From: an uncultured Clostridia bacterium
GTDB lineage: Bacteria > Bacillota > Clostridia > Lachnospirales > Anaerotignaceae
NCBI GenBank assembly: GCA_910586765.1
Contig: CAJUJJ010000010.1
Location: 29,708-93,707, forward strand
Length of the DNA stretch: 64,000 nucleotides
Reading direction: 5' to 3'
The position numbers and the translations under genes were made by a program. Below the pieces are notes generated by a model. That model had not been told where the DNA came from. It did no database searches and was given only the letters and a program-made list of their open reading frames with translations. Each line of letters begins with the position of its first letter. Positions within the stretch are counted from its first letter, which is position 1. Shown piece by piece: positions 8,563 to 16,965 of the stretch.

Positions 8563-9405
8563 ATGTTTAAAATTGTTTCAAAAAAGGAACTAAATGAAGC
8601 AGTAACAATGCTTGAAATCGAAGCACCTTTTGTAGCAAAAAAAGCAAAAGCAGGTCAATTTATTATATTTAGAGTAGACGAATACAGTGAAAGAGTACCT
8701 TTAACCATTGCAGATTATGACAGAGAAAAAGGCACTGTAACAGTAATATTTCAAAAAGTAGGATTGTCTACAAAATTATTGGGAGCAAAAAAAGAAGGAG
8801 AAAGTATTGCTGATTTTGTAGGGCCTCTTGGTGTTGCAACAGACTATGAAAACTTTAAAAAAGTAGCAGTAATAGGCGGTGGTGTAGGCTGTGCGATTGC
8901 CTATCCTCAAGCAAAAGCATTACATCAAATGGGAGTAGAAGTAGATGTCATTGTCGGTTTCAGAAATAAAGACATTGTAATACTAGAAGAAGAAATGAAA
9001 GCAGTCAGCACAAATTATTATTTAACAACAGATGATGGTTCTTACGGTGAAAAAGGATTTGTAACAGATAAATTAAAATCACTTATAGAAGCAGGAAACA
9101 ACTATGATGCAGTCATTGCAATAGGGCCTATTCCTATGATGAAATTTGTAAGTATTGCCACAAAACCATATGGTATTAAAACCATTGTAAGCCTTAATCC
9201 TATTATGATTGATGGTACTGGTATGTGTGGAGGCTGTCGTGTTACAGTAGGCGGAAAAATAAAATTTGCTTGTGTAGATGGCCCTGATTTTGATGGTCAC
9301 GAAGTAGATTTTGATGAATTAATGAATAGAAATTCTATTTATAAAGAGAGAGAAGCAGAAGAAGCACAAACACATATTTGCCGTTTGACTGGCGAAAAAC
9401 GATAA
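8563..9405 (+). CDS. nfnA: NfnA, small subunit of NADH-dependent ferredoxin:NADP+ oxidoreductase
   Basis: 280 residues. NfnAB couples NADH and reduced ferredoxin to make NADPH by electron bifurcation. The N-terminal FAD domain has ERVPLTIADYD (FAD binding), the middle has the NAD(H) fold (AVIGGGVGCAIAYPQAKAL), and the C-terminal DGTGMCGGCRV...FACVDGP supplies the ligands of a [2Fe-2S] cluster. The start is ATG 8563, seven bases after AAGGAG; an upstream in-frame ATG at 8539 has no ribosome site and the AAGGAG lies inside that extension. It is followed by nfnB after 27 bp. Confidence 0.93.
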   Translation: MFKIVSKKELNEAVTMLEIEAPFVAKKAKAGQFIIFRVDEYSERVPLTIADYDREKGTVTVIFQKVGLSTKLLGAKKEGESIADFVGPLGVATDYENFKKVAVIGGGVGCAIAYPQAKALHQMGVEVDVIVGFRNKDIVILEEEMKAVSTNYYLTTDDGSYGEKGFVTDKLKSLIEAGNNYDAVIAIGPIPMMKFVSIATKPYGIKTIVSLNPIMIDGTGMCGGCRVTVGGKIKFACVDGPDFDGHEVDFDELMNRNSIYKEREAEEAQTHICRLTGEKR

Positions 9406-9432
9406 ATATATAGTAAAAGGGGGATATTAGCA

Positions 9433-10827
9433 ATGCCTAATATGAATACAACAAAAATGAAAATGCCTGAACAAGCACCAGACATTAGAAATAAAAATTT
9501 TAAAGAAGTTGCACTTGGCTATACAGAACAAATGGCTATAGAAGAAGCACAACGCTGTTTAAACTGCAAACATAAACCTTGTGTGAGTGGCTGTCCTGTT
9601 AATGTCAGAATACCAGAATTTATTGCAGAAGTAGCAAAAGGAGAATTTTTAAAAGCATACGAAGTCATTACTACTACAAATGCACTACCTGCGGTATGTG
9701 GTAGAGTATGCCCTCAAGAAAGCCAATGCGAATCAAAATGTGTTAGAGGGGCAAAAGGAGAACCTGTTGCCATAGGCAGATTGGAAAGATTTGTAGCAGA
9801 CTGGTATATGGAACATCACGGCGATGTTATGCCTCAAAAACCAGCTTCTAACGGCAAAAAAGTAGCAATAATAGGTTCTGGGCCTTCTGGACTTGCTTGT
9901 GCAGGAGATTTAGCAAAATTAGGCTATGATGTAACCATATTCGAAGCATTTCACACTGCTGGAGGTGTTTTAGTATACGGCATACCAGAATTTAGACTTC
10001 CTAAAGCAATCGTACAAAAAGAAATTGATAAACTTTCTGCTATGGGTGTCAATGTTATGACAAATATGGTAATTGGTAAAGTGCTTTCTATAGATGAATT
10101 GTTAGAAGATATGGATTTTGATGCTGTTTTTATTGGTTCTGGTGCAGGACTGCCTTCTTTTATGGGCATAGAAGGAGAAGCACTTGTGGGAGTATATTCT
10201 GCAAATGAATATTTAACACGTATCAATTTAATGAAATCTTATATCGAACAATATGATACACCTATTAAAAAAAGTAAAGCTGTTGCAGTTGTAGGTGGCG
10301 GTAATGTTGCTATGGACGCTGCAAGATGTGCCAAAAGATTGGGAGCAGAACACGTATATATTGTATATCGCCGTTCTGAGGTAGAAATGCCTGCTCGTTT
10401 GGAAGAAATACACCACGCCAAAGAAGAAGGTATTGAATTTCATCTTTTGAGAAATCCTGTTAAAATATTAAATGATGGTAGTGGAAAAGTTTGTGGTATG
10501 GAATGTCAAGTAATGGAACTGGGAGAGCCTGATGCCAGCGGAAGAAGAAGACCTGTAGCAGTAGAAGGTTCTAATTATGTTTTAGATGTAGATACTGTTG
10601 TAATGTCAATAGGAACTTCTCCTAACCCTCTTATCAGAAGCACTACAAAAGGACTAGAAACAAATAAAAAAGGCTGTTTGATAGTAAATGAAGATACCAA
10701 TGAAACCACAAGACACGGCATTTATGCAGGCGGTGATGCTGTAACAGGTGCTGCAACTGTAATACTTGCTATGGGTGCAGGCAAAAAAGCAGCAAAATCT
10801 ATTGATGAATATTTAAAAAATGCTTAA
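9433..10827 (+). CDS. nfnB: NfnB, large subunit of NADH-dependent ferredoxin:NADP+ oxidoreductase
   Basis: 464 residues, homologous to the small subunit of glutamate synthase. The N-terminus binds two [4Fe-4S] clusters (CLNCKHKPCVSGCP and CGRVCPQESQCESKC). FAD binds at IIGSGPSGLACAGDL and NADPH at VVGGGNVAMDAARCAKRLG; the C-terminal GIYAGGDAVTGAATV motif closes the FAD site. Absence of a large glutamate-synthase gene nearby and pairing with nfnA make NfnB much more likely than GltD. It has its own GGGGG ribosome site. Confidence 0.94.
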   Translation: MPNMNTTKMKMPEQAPDIRNKNFKEVALGYTEQMAIEEAQRCLNCKHKPCVSGCPVNVRIPEFIAEVAKGEFLKAYEVITTTNALPAVCGRVCPQESQCESKCVRGAKGEPVAIGRLERFVADWYMEHHGDVMPQKPASNGKKVAIIGSGPSGLACAGDLAKLGYDVTIFEAFHTAGGVLVYGIPEFRLPKAIVQKEIDKLSAMGVNVMTNMVIGKVLSIDELLEDMDFDAVFIGSGAGLPSFMGIEGEALVGVYSANEYLTRINLMKSYIEQYDTPIKKSKAVAVVGGGNVAMDAARCAKRLGAEHVYIVYRRSEVEMPARLEEIHHAKEEGIEFHLLRNPVKILNDGSGKVCGMECQVMELGEPDASGRRRPVAVEGSNYVLDVDTVVMSIGTSPNPLIRSTTKGLETNKKGCLIVNEDTNETTRHGIYAGGDAVTGAATVILAMGAGKKAAKSIDEYLKNA

Positions 10828-10856
10828 CCATACTAAGTAATAGGAGTGTGTAACAT

Positions 10857-11321
10857 ATGAGAAGAAAAGACAGAGAAATTACACAACCAGAACAAATATA
10901 TGAAATAATAAAAAAATGTGATGTATGTCGTATTGCTTTTTTTGACAAAGACTTTCCTTACATTGTGCCTTTAAATTTCGGTGTAACATTCGAAAACGGT
11001 GTATTTACACTTTACTTTCATGGTGCAGATGCAGGCAAAAAAATGGCTTTATTAGAACAAAATAATGCTGTTGCATTTGAAATGGATTGCAGTCATACAT
11101 TAGTAGAAGGACAAAAAGCCTGTGATTATACTATGAAATATCAAAGTGTATGTGGTACAGGATATTTACAAAAATTGTCAGAAGAACAAAAAGTACAAGC
11201 CTTTTCTATTATTATGAAACAGTATACGGACAAAGAATTAATATTACAACCAGAAAGAGTAAAAGCAACAGCAATATTAAAACTTACTGTAAATCAAATT
11301 ACGGCAAAATCAAATATATAA
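10857..11321 (+). CDS. Pyridoxamine 5'-phosphate oxidase-fold flavoprotein (NimA-like)
   Basis: 154 residues with the split-barrel FMN-binding fold: CDVCRIAFFDKDFPYIVPL near the N-terminus, FHGADAGKKMALL in the middle, and a conserved YQSVCGTGYLQ strand. Clostridial members of this group are annotated as NimA-like or antibiotic-resistance flavoproteins, but activities are mostly untested. The gene starts 29 bp after nfnB and precedes the hydrolase at 11350 by 28 bp, so all four genes are probably one operon. Confidence 0.82.
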   Translation: MRRKDREITQPEQIYEIIKKCDVCRIAFFDKDFPYIVPLNFGVTFENGVFTLYFHGADAGKKMALLEQNNAVAFEMDCSHTLVEGQKACDYTMKYQSVCGTGYLQKLSEEQKVQAFSIIMKQYTDKELILQPERVKATAILKLTVNQITAKSNI

Positions 11322-11349
11322 AATTTTTTAATAATAAAGGAGTAATAAC

Positions 11350-11958
11350 ATGACAATTCAAACATTTGAAATGGGTTCTATTGGTACAAACTGCTATGTA
11401 GTATCTGATGAAAAAGGTAACTGTGCCATTGTAGACTGTGATGGCAACACTACAGCACTTTATAATTACATTTCACAAAACAATTTAAAACCTAGCCATA
11501 TACTTTTAACACATGGACATTTTGACCATATTGGTGCAGTAGAAGAAGTCAAACAAAAATATGGCTGTGTCGTATGTGCCTGCCAAAAAGAAGCTGCTTT
11601 GCTTTCTGACCCTGTATTAAACGCTTCTAATATGTCATATAAACCCCTTTCATTGTCTGCTGATATTTGGGTAAAGGAAGGAGATGTCATTACAGTAGGA
11701 GATATGCAGTTTAAAGTAATTGAAACACCAGGACATACAGAGGGTAGTATTTGCTTTATTATAGAAAATGCTATATTGTCTGGTGATACATTATTTTTAG
11801 GTTCTTGTGGCAGAGTAGATTTCCCTACAGGTGACCCTACTGCTATGATGGCTTCATTAAAAAGGCTGAAAAACTTTGAAGGAGATTATGTTGTATATCC
11901 CGGACATGGCCCTTCTACTACATTGGAATACGAAAGAAAAACAAATCCTTTTATGTAA
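11350..11958 (+). CDS. Metallo-beta-lactamase-fold hydrolase (glyoxalase II-like)
   Basis: 202 residues with the complete metal site: THGHFDHIG (HxHxDH), the GHTEGS histidine, SGDTLF aspartate and PGHGPST histidine. Members of this YqgX/YcbL subgroup hydrolyse small thioesters such as S-lactoylglutathione analogues; the substrate here is unknown. It is last in the nfnAB operon and is followed by a terminator. Confidence 0.9.
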   Translation: MTIQTFEMGSIGTNCYVVSDEKGNCAIVDCDGNTTALYNYISQNNLKPSHILLTHGHFDHIGAVEEVKQKYGCVVCACQKEAALLSDPVLNASNMSYKPLSLSADIWVKEGDVITVGDMQFKVIETPGHTEGSICFIIENAILSGDTLFLGSCGRVDFPTGDPTAMMASLKRLKNFEGDYVVYPGHGPSTTLEYERKTNPFM

Positions 11959-11999
11959 TATATTGAAAAAAATAATATTTTAAAAGAGATAAAAAATAG

Positions 12000-12045
12000 C
12001 AAAACACTTCACTTCGTTCTAAAAGGACAAGTGTTGTGTTTTTCA
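12000..12045 (+). terminator. Terminator after the nfnAB operon
   Basis: AACACTT (12002 region) pairs with AAGTGTT across an approximately 19-base interior, and the 3' side runs into GTGTTTTTCATTT. The interior also allows short extra pairing. Confidence 0.55.
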
Positions 12046-12115
12046 TTTAAAAAAATAGAATATCTGTGACATATTGCACATTAATACAATATGTGGTATT
12101 GTTATATTTCAAAGA

Positions 12116-12131
12116 GCACTTGATATTGTGT
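12116..12131. promoter_or_regulatory. Candidate NrdR box upstream of nrdD
   Basis: The 16-mer GCACTTGATATTGTGT matches 13 of 16 positions of the NrdR consensus as I remember it (ACACwATATATwGTGT). It lies 55 bases before nrdD. A second, weaker palindrome (ACAATA-N5-TATTGT, 12086-12102) lies 30 bases upstream, close to the usual paired-box spacing of 31-32. Confidence 0.45.
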
Positions 12132-12185
12132 TTTGTTTGTAAAAAAATACAATGCTCATATTGTTATACAAGGAGGTTTTATGCT

Positions 12186-14303
12186 ATGTACGTCATAAAA
12201 AAAGATAACACCAAAGAAACATTTAATGTGCAGAAAGTAATAGTAGCTGTAAATAAATCTGCTTACAGAGCACTTGTAAAATTTACAGAAGACGATTTGA
12301 ATTTTATATGTAATTTTGTGGAAGAAAAAGCGAATTCTTTGGGAAAAGAAGGGATACATATTAGTGAAATGCACAACATTGTAGAGGGAGCACTAGAAGC
12401 CAGAAATCCCGCTGTTGCAAAAAGCTATAGAGATTATCGCAACTATAAACAAGACTTTGTGCAAATGCTTGATGAAGTTTATAAAAAAAGTCAATCTATT
12501 ATGTATATAGGTGACAAAGAAAACAGTAATACAGACAGTGCTTTAGTATCTACAAAAAGAAGTTTAATATTTAATCAGCTTAACAAAGAACTTTATCAAA
12601 AATTTTTTATGACAACAGAAGAATTGCAGGCTTGCAGAGATGGTTATTTATATATACACGATATGTCCGCAAGAAGGGATACTATGAACTGTTGTTTATT
12701 TGATGTCAAAAGTGTTTTGTCAGGCGGCTTTGAAATGGGTAATCTTTGGTACAATGAACCTAAAACGCTCAATGTTGCATTTGATGTAATAGGAGATATT
12801 GTATTAAGTGCTGCAAGCCAACAATATGGTGGTTTTACAGTACCATCTGTAGATTTGCTTTTAGAACCTTATGCTGAAAAAAGCTATAAAAAATTCTATG
12901 ATAGATATTTAGAATTAGGTTTGAGCGAAGAAGTAGCAGATAGAGAAGCACTCAAAGATGTTTTAATAGATTTTGAGCAAGGTTTTCAAGGTTGGGAATA
13001 TAAATTTAACACCGTTGCCTCTAGTCGTGGAGATTACCCTTTTATTACCATGACAATGGGTACAGGCATGGGACGCTTTGCAAAAATGGCATCTATTACT
13101 ATGTTGAATGTACGCAAAAATGGACAAGGTAAAAAAGAATGTAAAAAACCTGTACTTTTTCCTAAAATTGTATTTTTATATGATGAAAATTTACATGGTG
13201 TGGGAAAACCTTTGGAAGATGTTTTTGAGGCAGGTATTGCTTGCTCTAGCAAAACAATGTATCCTGATTGGCTGAGTTTAACCGGAGAAGGTTATGTTGC
13301 TGGAATATATAAAAAATATGGCGAAATCATAAGCCCTATGGGTTGTAGAGCATTTTTGTCCCCTTGGTATGAAAGAGGCGGTATGAACCCTGCTGATGAA
13401 AATGACAAACCTGTATTTGTAGGACGATGGAATATCGGTGTAGTAAGTTTGCATTTACCTATGATATATGCTAAGGCAAAACAAGAAAGTCGTGATTTTT
13501 ATGAAGTATTGGATTATTATTTGAATTTAATACGCCAGCTTCATATTAGAACATATGCTTATCTGGGAGAAATGAGAGCATCAACAAATCCTTTAGCTTA
13601 TTGTGAAGGTGGTTTTTATGGCGGACATTTAGGCATACACGACAAAATTAAGCCTATTATGAAAACAGCAACTGCTTCATTTGGTATTACAGCGTTAAAT
13701 GAATTGCAGCAGTTACATAACGGAAAATCATTGGTACAAGATGGAACATTTGCACTAGAGGTATTGACATACATAAACCAAAAAGTGGAAGAATATAAAA
13801 AAGAAGATGGTAATTTATATGCTATCTATGCCACACCAGCAGAAAATTTATGTGGATTGCAGGTAACACAGTTCCGTAAAAAATATGGTATTATAGAAAA
13901 TGTTTCTGATAGAGAATATGTTAGTAATGGTTTTCATTGTCACGTTACAGAAAACATTTCTCCTATACAAAAACAAAATTTAGAACATCGTTTTTGGAAT
14001 TTATCAAATGGTGGAAAAATACAATATGTCAAATATCCTATTGATTACAATTTAGATGCCATAAGGGCATTGGTAAGACGTGCTATGGATATGGGATTTT
14101 ATGAAGGTGTCAATTTGTCTCTTGCTTATTGCGATGACTGTGGTCATCAAGAATTAGAAATGGACGTTTGCCCAAAATGTGGCAGCAGAAATTTAACAAA
14201 AATTGACAGAATGAATGGCTATTTATCTTATTCCAGAGTAAAAGGTGATACCAGACTAAACGATGCCAAAATGGCTGAAATTGCAGAAAGGAAAAGTATG
14301 TGA
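12186..14303 (+). CDS. nrdD: Anaerobic (class III) ribonucleoside-triphosphate reductase
   Basis: 705 residues; reduces NTPs to dNTPs under anaerobic conditions using a glycyl radical. An ATP-cone regulatory domain occupies roughly residues 1-95 (KETFNVQKV...NPAVAKSYRDYR). The catalytic barrel follows. Near the C-terminus two CxxC pairs (CDDCG and CPKCG) form the zinc site, followed by the radical loop RMNGYLS, whose glycine is activated by NrdG. The ATG at 12186 has AAGGAGG nine bases upstream; an open frame extends to 12066 but lacks a ribosome site. Confidence 0.96.
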   Translation: MYVIKKDNTKETFNVQKVIVAVNKSAYRALVKFTEDDLNFICNFVEEKANSLGKEGIHISEMHNIVEGALEARNPAVAKSYRDYRNYKQDFVQMLDEVYKKSQSIMYIGDKENSNTDSALVSTKRSLIFNQLNKELYQKFFMTTEELQACRDGYLYIHDMSARRDTMNCCLFDVKSVLSGGFEMGNLWYNEPKTLNVAFDVIGDIVLSAASQQYGGFTVPSVDLLLEPYAEKSYKKFYDRYLELGLSEEVADREALKDVLIDFEQGFQGWEYKFNTVASSRGDYPFITMTMGTGMGRFAKMASITMLNVRKNGQGKKECKKPVLFPKIVFLYDENLHGVGKPLEDVFEAGIACSSKTMYPDWLSLTGEGYVAGIYKKYGEIISPMGCRAFLSPWYERGGMNPADENDKPVFVGRWNIGVVSLHLPMIYAKAKQESRDFYEVLDYYLNLIRQLHIRTYAYLGEMRASTNPLAYCEGGFYGGHLGIHDKIKPIMKTATASFGITALNELQQLHNGKSLVQDGTFALEVLTYINQKVEEYKKEDGNLYAIYATPAENLCGLQVTQFRKKYGIIENVSDREYVSNGFHCHVTENISPIQKQNLEHRFWNLSNGGKIQYVKYPIDYNLDAIRALVRRAMDMGFYEGVNLSLAYCDDCGHQELEMDVCPKCGSRNLTKIDRMNGYLSYSRVKGDTRLNDAKMAEIAERKSM

Positions 14304-14304
14304 T

Positions 14305-14793
14305 ATGAATTATCATAACATTACAAAAGATGATATGTTAAATGGTGATGGCTTGAGAGTGGTACTTTGGGTATCTGGCTGTAATCATTGTTGTAAAAAC
14401 TGTCACAATAGTATTACATGGGACGCAAATGAAGGTTTACATTTTGATGAAAGTGCAGAACAGGAAATATGGGAACAATTACAGCACGAATACATCAGTG
14501 GTGTTACATTTAGTGGCGGAGACCCCCTTTTTCCAGATAATAGAAAAGAAATTACTATTTTGGCAGAAAAAATAAAACAACGTTTTCCTCAAAAAACAAT
14601 ATGGTGTTATACAGGATATATGTGGGAAGAAGTCAAACAATTAGAAGTTATGAAAAATATTGATGTGCTTGTAGATGGAAAATTTATAGAAGAACTAGCA
14701 GACCCTCAACTTCATTGGAAGGGCAGTTCTAATCAAAGAGTGATAGATGTACAGAAATCACTAAAACAGCAAAAAGTCATATTAAAATGTTAA
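14305..14793 (+). CDS. nrdG: Anaerobic ribonucleotide reductase activating enzyme
   Basis: A 162-residue radical-SAM protein that generates the glycyl radical of NrdD. The cluster motif CNHCCKNC has the CX3CX2C spacing of activases, and TFSGGDPLF is the SAM-binding GGD motif. The start ATG lies one base after the nrdD stop with an AGAAAGGA ribosome site inside the nrdD end, so the two are translated together. Length matches the family (about 155-175). Confidence 0.95.
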   Translation: MNYHNITKDDMLNGDGLRVVLWVSGCNHCCKNCHNSITWDANEGLHFDESAEQEIWEQLQHEYISGVTFSGGDPLFPDNRKEITILAEKIKQRFPQKTIWCYTGYMWEEVKQLEVMKNIDVLVDGKFIEELADPQLHWKGSSNQRVIDVQKSLKQQKVILKC

Positions 14794-14849
14794 ATATTTT
14801 AATATAGCATTTTTATTATTTCAGCACTAATATTTTCAGGAGGACTACT

Positions 14850-15377
14850 ATGAAAAAAATAGCGAAATTTGAAAAAGTAAGTTTTGCACAATTTATAAAA
14901 GACTGGCAACAAGAATTTCCAAAAACAACACAAAAAGAATGTGAACAAATTTATCAAAATTTACTTTTACCTTGCCGTGCTACAAAAGGTTCCGCAGGAT
15001 ATGACTTTTTTACCCCCATTGATATAACACTTTCTCCTCAGCAGACAATCAAAATACCTACTGGTATTAGAGTACAAATTAATGATAGCTGGGTATTAAA
15101 GTGTTATCCTCGCAGTGGTTTAGGTTTTAAATATCGTTTGCAATTAAATAATACTGTAGGCATTATAGACAGCGATTATTATTTTTCTGACAATGAAGGG
15201 CATATTTTTGCTAAAATTACAAATGACAGTAATGAAAACAAAACCGTTGTTATTTCAAAACAAACCAGTTTTATGCAAGGCATATTTGTAGAATATGGCA
15301 TTACAGTAGATGACAATGTAGAAGCAATTAGAAATGGTGGTTTTGGAAGCACTACAATATCAAATTCGAACACTTAA
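14850..15377 (+). CDS. dut: dUTP diphosphatase
   Basis: 175 residues. Converts dUTP to dUMP and keeps uracil out of DNA. The trimeric-dUTPase motifs appear in order: GSAGYDF, PRSGLGFKY, NNTVGIIDSDYY and the C-terminal RNGGFGST, which closes over the phosphates. A roughly 40-residue N-terminal extension precedes motif 1. The position after nrdDG groups deoxynucleotide supply with dUTP clean-up; the gap of 56 bp permits one transcript. Confidence 0.93.
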   Translation: MKKIAKFEKVSFAQFIKDWQQEFPKTTQKECEQIYQNLLLPCRATKGSAGYDFFTPIDITLSPQQTIKIPTGIRVQINDSWVLKCYPRSGLGFKYRLQLNNTVGIIDSDYYFSDNEGHIFAKITNDSNENKTVVISKQTSFMQGIFVEYGITVDDNVEAIRNGGFGSTTISNSNT

Positions 15378-15406
15378 TAATATGACCAAGAAAGGGAGTG
15401 TTGTAA

Positions 15407-16117
15407 TTGGTAGAATTGTTTACATTTGGCATAAATAATTGTTATGTACTTTCTGGAGAAAAATATGCTATACTCATTGATACTTGCCCAGAACGTTATG
15501 CTGAAGCACTTTTTGAAACAATAAAACATAAAAATATTACATTACTCCTTATTACACACGGTCATACTGACCATATTGCTTGTGCAAAATATATTTCTAA
15601 AAAACTGCATATTCCTATTGCAATGCACCAAAAAGACCAAATACTCATACAGCAGCCTTCTGCACAAAAAATGTCTGCACTGACTCCTTTGGGTATTGTA
15701 ATGTGTCAAAAAATAAAACATCAAAAACCTGTAGCTTTTTTTGAGCCAGATATTTTTTTAACACATGGTCAGCGTTTAGAAGAATATGGTGTAAAAGGGA
15801 GAATATTTGCACTCTCTGGGCATACAGACGGTTCTGTAGGTGTTTGGACACCAAATAAAGAGTTTTTTGTAGGAGATGCTATGATGCACATAAGCCCTTT
15901 ATTAAAGCCTTGTATTTATCACAATAAATTAGATATGGAACACAGTTTTTACAACATATGTCAAAGCGATGCCACAGCTATATATATGGGACATGGCAAA
16001 CCTATATTCCGACAAAATACATTGATAAAAAATTTAAAATTACAATATAAAATGTATACAAATTGTATTTCTATGGGCTGTCGTCAGCATATTGAAATAC
16101 AAAAAAAGAAAAAATAA
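15407..16117 (+). CDS. Metallo-beta-lactamase-fold hydrolase
   Basis: 236 residues with THGHTDHIA, the SGHTDGS histidine, VGDAMM and MGHGKP, a complete dinuclear metal site. It differs from the hydrolase at 11350 and lies in the broad group with unknown substrate. The start is TTG at 15407, eight bases after AAAGGGAG; no ATG is near. The end of the gene contains the probable promoter of the yjdF riboswitch. Confidence 0.83.
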   Translation: MVELFTFGINNCYVLSGEKYAILIDTCPERYAEALFETIKHKNITLLLITHGHTDHIACAKYISKKLHIPIAMHQKDQILIQQPSAQKMSALTPLGIVMCQKIKHQKPVAFFEPDIFLTHGQRLEEYGVKGRIFALSGHTDGSVGVWTPNKEFFVGDAMMHISPLLKPCIYHNKLDMEHSFYNICQSDATAIYMGHGKPIFRQNTLIKNLKLQYKMYTNCISMGCRQHIEIQKKKK

Positions 16118-16120
16118 TAT
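16092..16120 (+). promoter_or_regulatory. Probable promoter of the yjdF transcript
   Basis: TTGAAA and TAATAT are separated by 17 bases. The boxes overlap the last codons of the upstream gene, and the expected start point (about 16127) falls where the riboswitch begins. Confidence 0.5.
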
Positions 16121-16127
16121 TATTTGC

Positions 16128-16250
16128 AAAGGTAAAAACACAACAAGGTTGGTAGTCCTTGTGCAATCATAACAGTATTGTCAGTAGCCTTCCTCGCCTG
16201 TGCATATCGCACACAGGTCGTCCCTCCTTTGTTTATTACAAGGAGGAAGC
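16128..16250 (+). promoter_or_regulatory. yjdF-motif riboswitch with ribosome-site hairpin
   Basis: The leader directly precedes yjdF, the gene this RNA class is named after; the class binds azaaromatic compounds. Visible helices: ACAAGG/CCTTGT (16143-16162), CCTGTG/CACAGG (16197-16217), and a final hairpin in which CCTCCTTTGT (16223-16232) pairs with ACAAGGAGG (16238-16246). The last one hides the AAGGAGG ribosome site, so control is probably at translation: ligand binding would be expected to release the site. Assignment rests on context and remembered features, not on a covariance search. Confidence 0.8.
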
Positions 16251-16255
16251 ATACT

Positions 16256-16666
16256 ATGAAAGCAACATTTACTGTATTTTTTGAAGCACCTTTTTGGAAA
16301 GGCATTTATGAAAGAGAAGAACAAAATAAAATTTTTGTTGCTATAGTTGTTTTTGGAGCAGAACCAAAAGATATAGAAGTGATGCAGTTTTTAAACACCC
16401 ATTTTCAGTCACTTCGTTTTACAAAATTACTTGAAACGCAACAAAAAACAAAAGTAATACAAAATTATAAAAGACTACAAAGAAATATCAAAAAGCAAAC
16501 AACACAAAAAGGCATTAGCACAAAATCACAGCAGGCATTACAACAACAAAGAGAATTATTTAAAACAGAAAGAAAACAAAAATCAAATATACAAAAAAAA
16601 TTGCTGCAAAAACAGCAATTTGAAATAAAACAGCAAAAAAAGAAACAAAAGAAAAAAGGACATTAA
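16256..16666 (+). CDS. yjdF: YjdF family protein (DUF2992)
   Basis: 136 residues. The N-terminal half has the family core (FTVFFEAPFWKGIYER and VAIVVFGAEPKD); the C-terminal half is a highly basic, Gln/Lys-rich segment. The biochemical function is not established; association with the azaaromatic riboswitch suggests a role in tolerance to such compounds. The ATG at 16256 lies nine bases after AAGGAGG. The frame extends upstream to 16178, but that part is riboswitch. Confidence 0.9.
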   Translation: MKATFTVFFEAPFWKGIYEREEQNKIFVAIVVFGAEPKDIEVMQFLNTHFQSLRFTKLLETQQKTKVIQNYKRLQRNIKKQTTQKGISTKSQQALQQQRELFKTERKQKSNIQKKLLQKQQFEIKQQKKKQKKKGH

Positions 16667-16672
16667 AATAAT

Positions 16673-16876
16673 CAGTCTGTCAATAAAGTCAAAACCTTGG
16701 GCGTTGCCCAAACCCACCAACTTTTTTGAAAAAAAGTTGGACAAAAAACTTTATTGGAAAAACTAACGTTTTTCTTTATAAAATCAATGTTTTTGAGGGT
16801 GCTGAACGTCTGGTGGACGTTCAGCATCGACCGAAGCGAAGCGTAGATATAGCCCTCAAGTTTTTTTGACAAGCTG
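16673..16876. repeat. Hairpin-chain intergenic element, copy 1
   Basis: A 204-bp element with ends CAGTCTGTCAATAAA and TTTTTTTGACAAGCTG (imperfect inverted repeats). It starts 7 bp after the yjdF stop. Internal hairpins in order: TTGGGC-GTT-GCCCAA, CCAACTTTTTT/AAAAAGTTGG, and TGCTGAACGTC/GACGTTCAGCA followed by CGACCGAAGCGAAGC. The first 110 bases match the reverse complement of the copy at 53493-53755. No flanking duplication is evident. An 80-codon open frame on the minus strand inside is a by-product of the repeat. Confidence 0.8.
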
Positions 16877-16915
16877 GTAATATAAATATAGAAAATTTTA
16901 ATACAAAACACCAAT

Positions 16916-16959
16916 AAAAAAGAGATACACTCGTAATTTACTAATGTATCTCTTTTTTT
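16916..16959. terminator. Bidirectional terminator between yjdF and the chemoreceptor gene
   Basis: AAAAAAGAGATACA pairs with TGTATCTCTTTTTT around a 15-base loop. A-run and T-run on the two sides allow termination in both directions, as expected between convergent genes. Confidence 0.8.
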
Positions 16960-16965
16960 ATGTTT

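Noticed and set aside
12066..12185. N-terminal extension of NrdD
   Set aside because: The 40 extra codons have no ribosome site and run through the candidate regulatory sites; the ATG at 12186 follows AAGGAGG.
16672..16914. 80-codon minus-strand ORF over element copy 1
   Set aside because: It is formed wholly by the repeat element and flanking terminator; no ribosome site and the frame is not kept in other copies.
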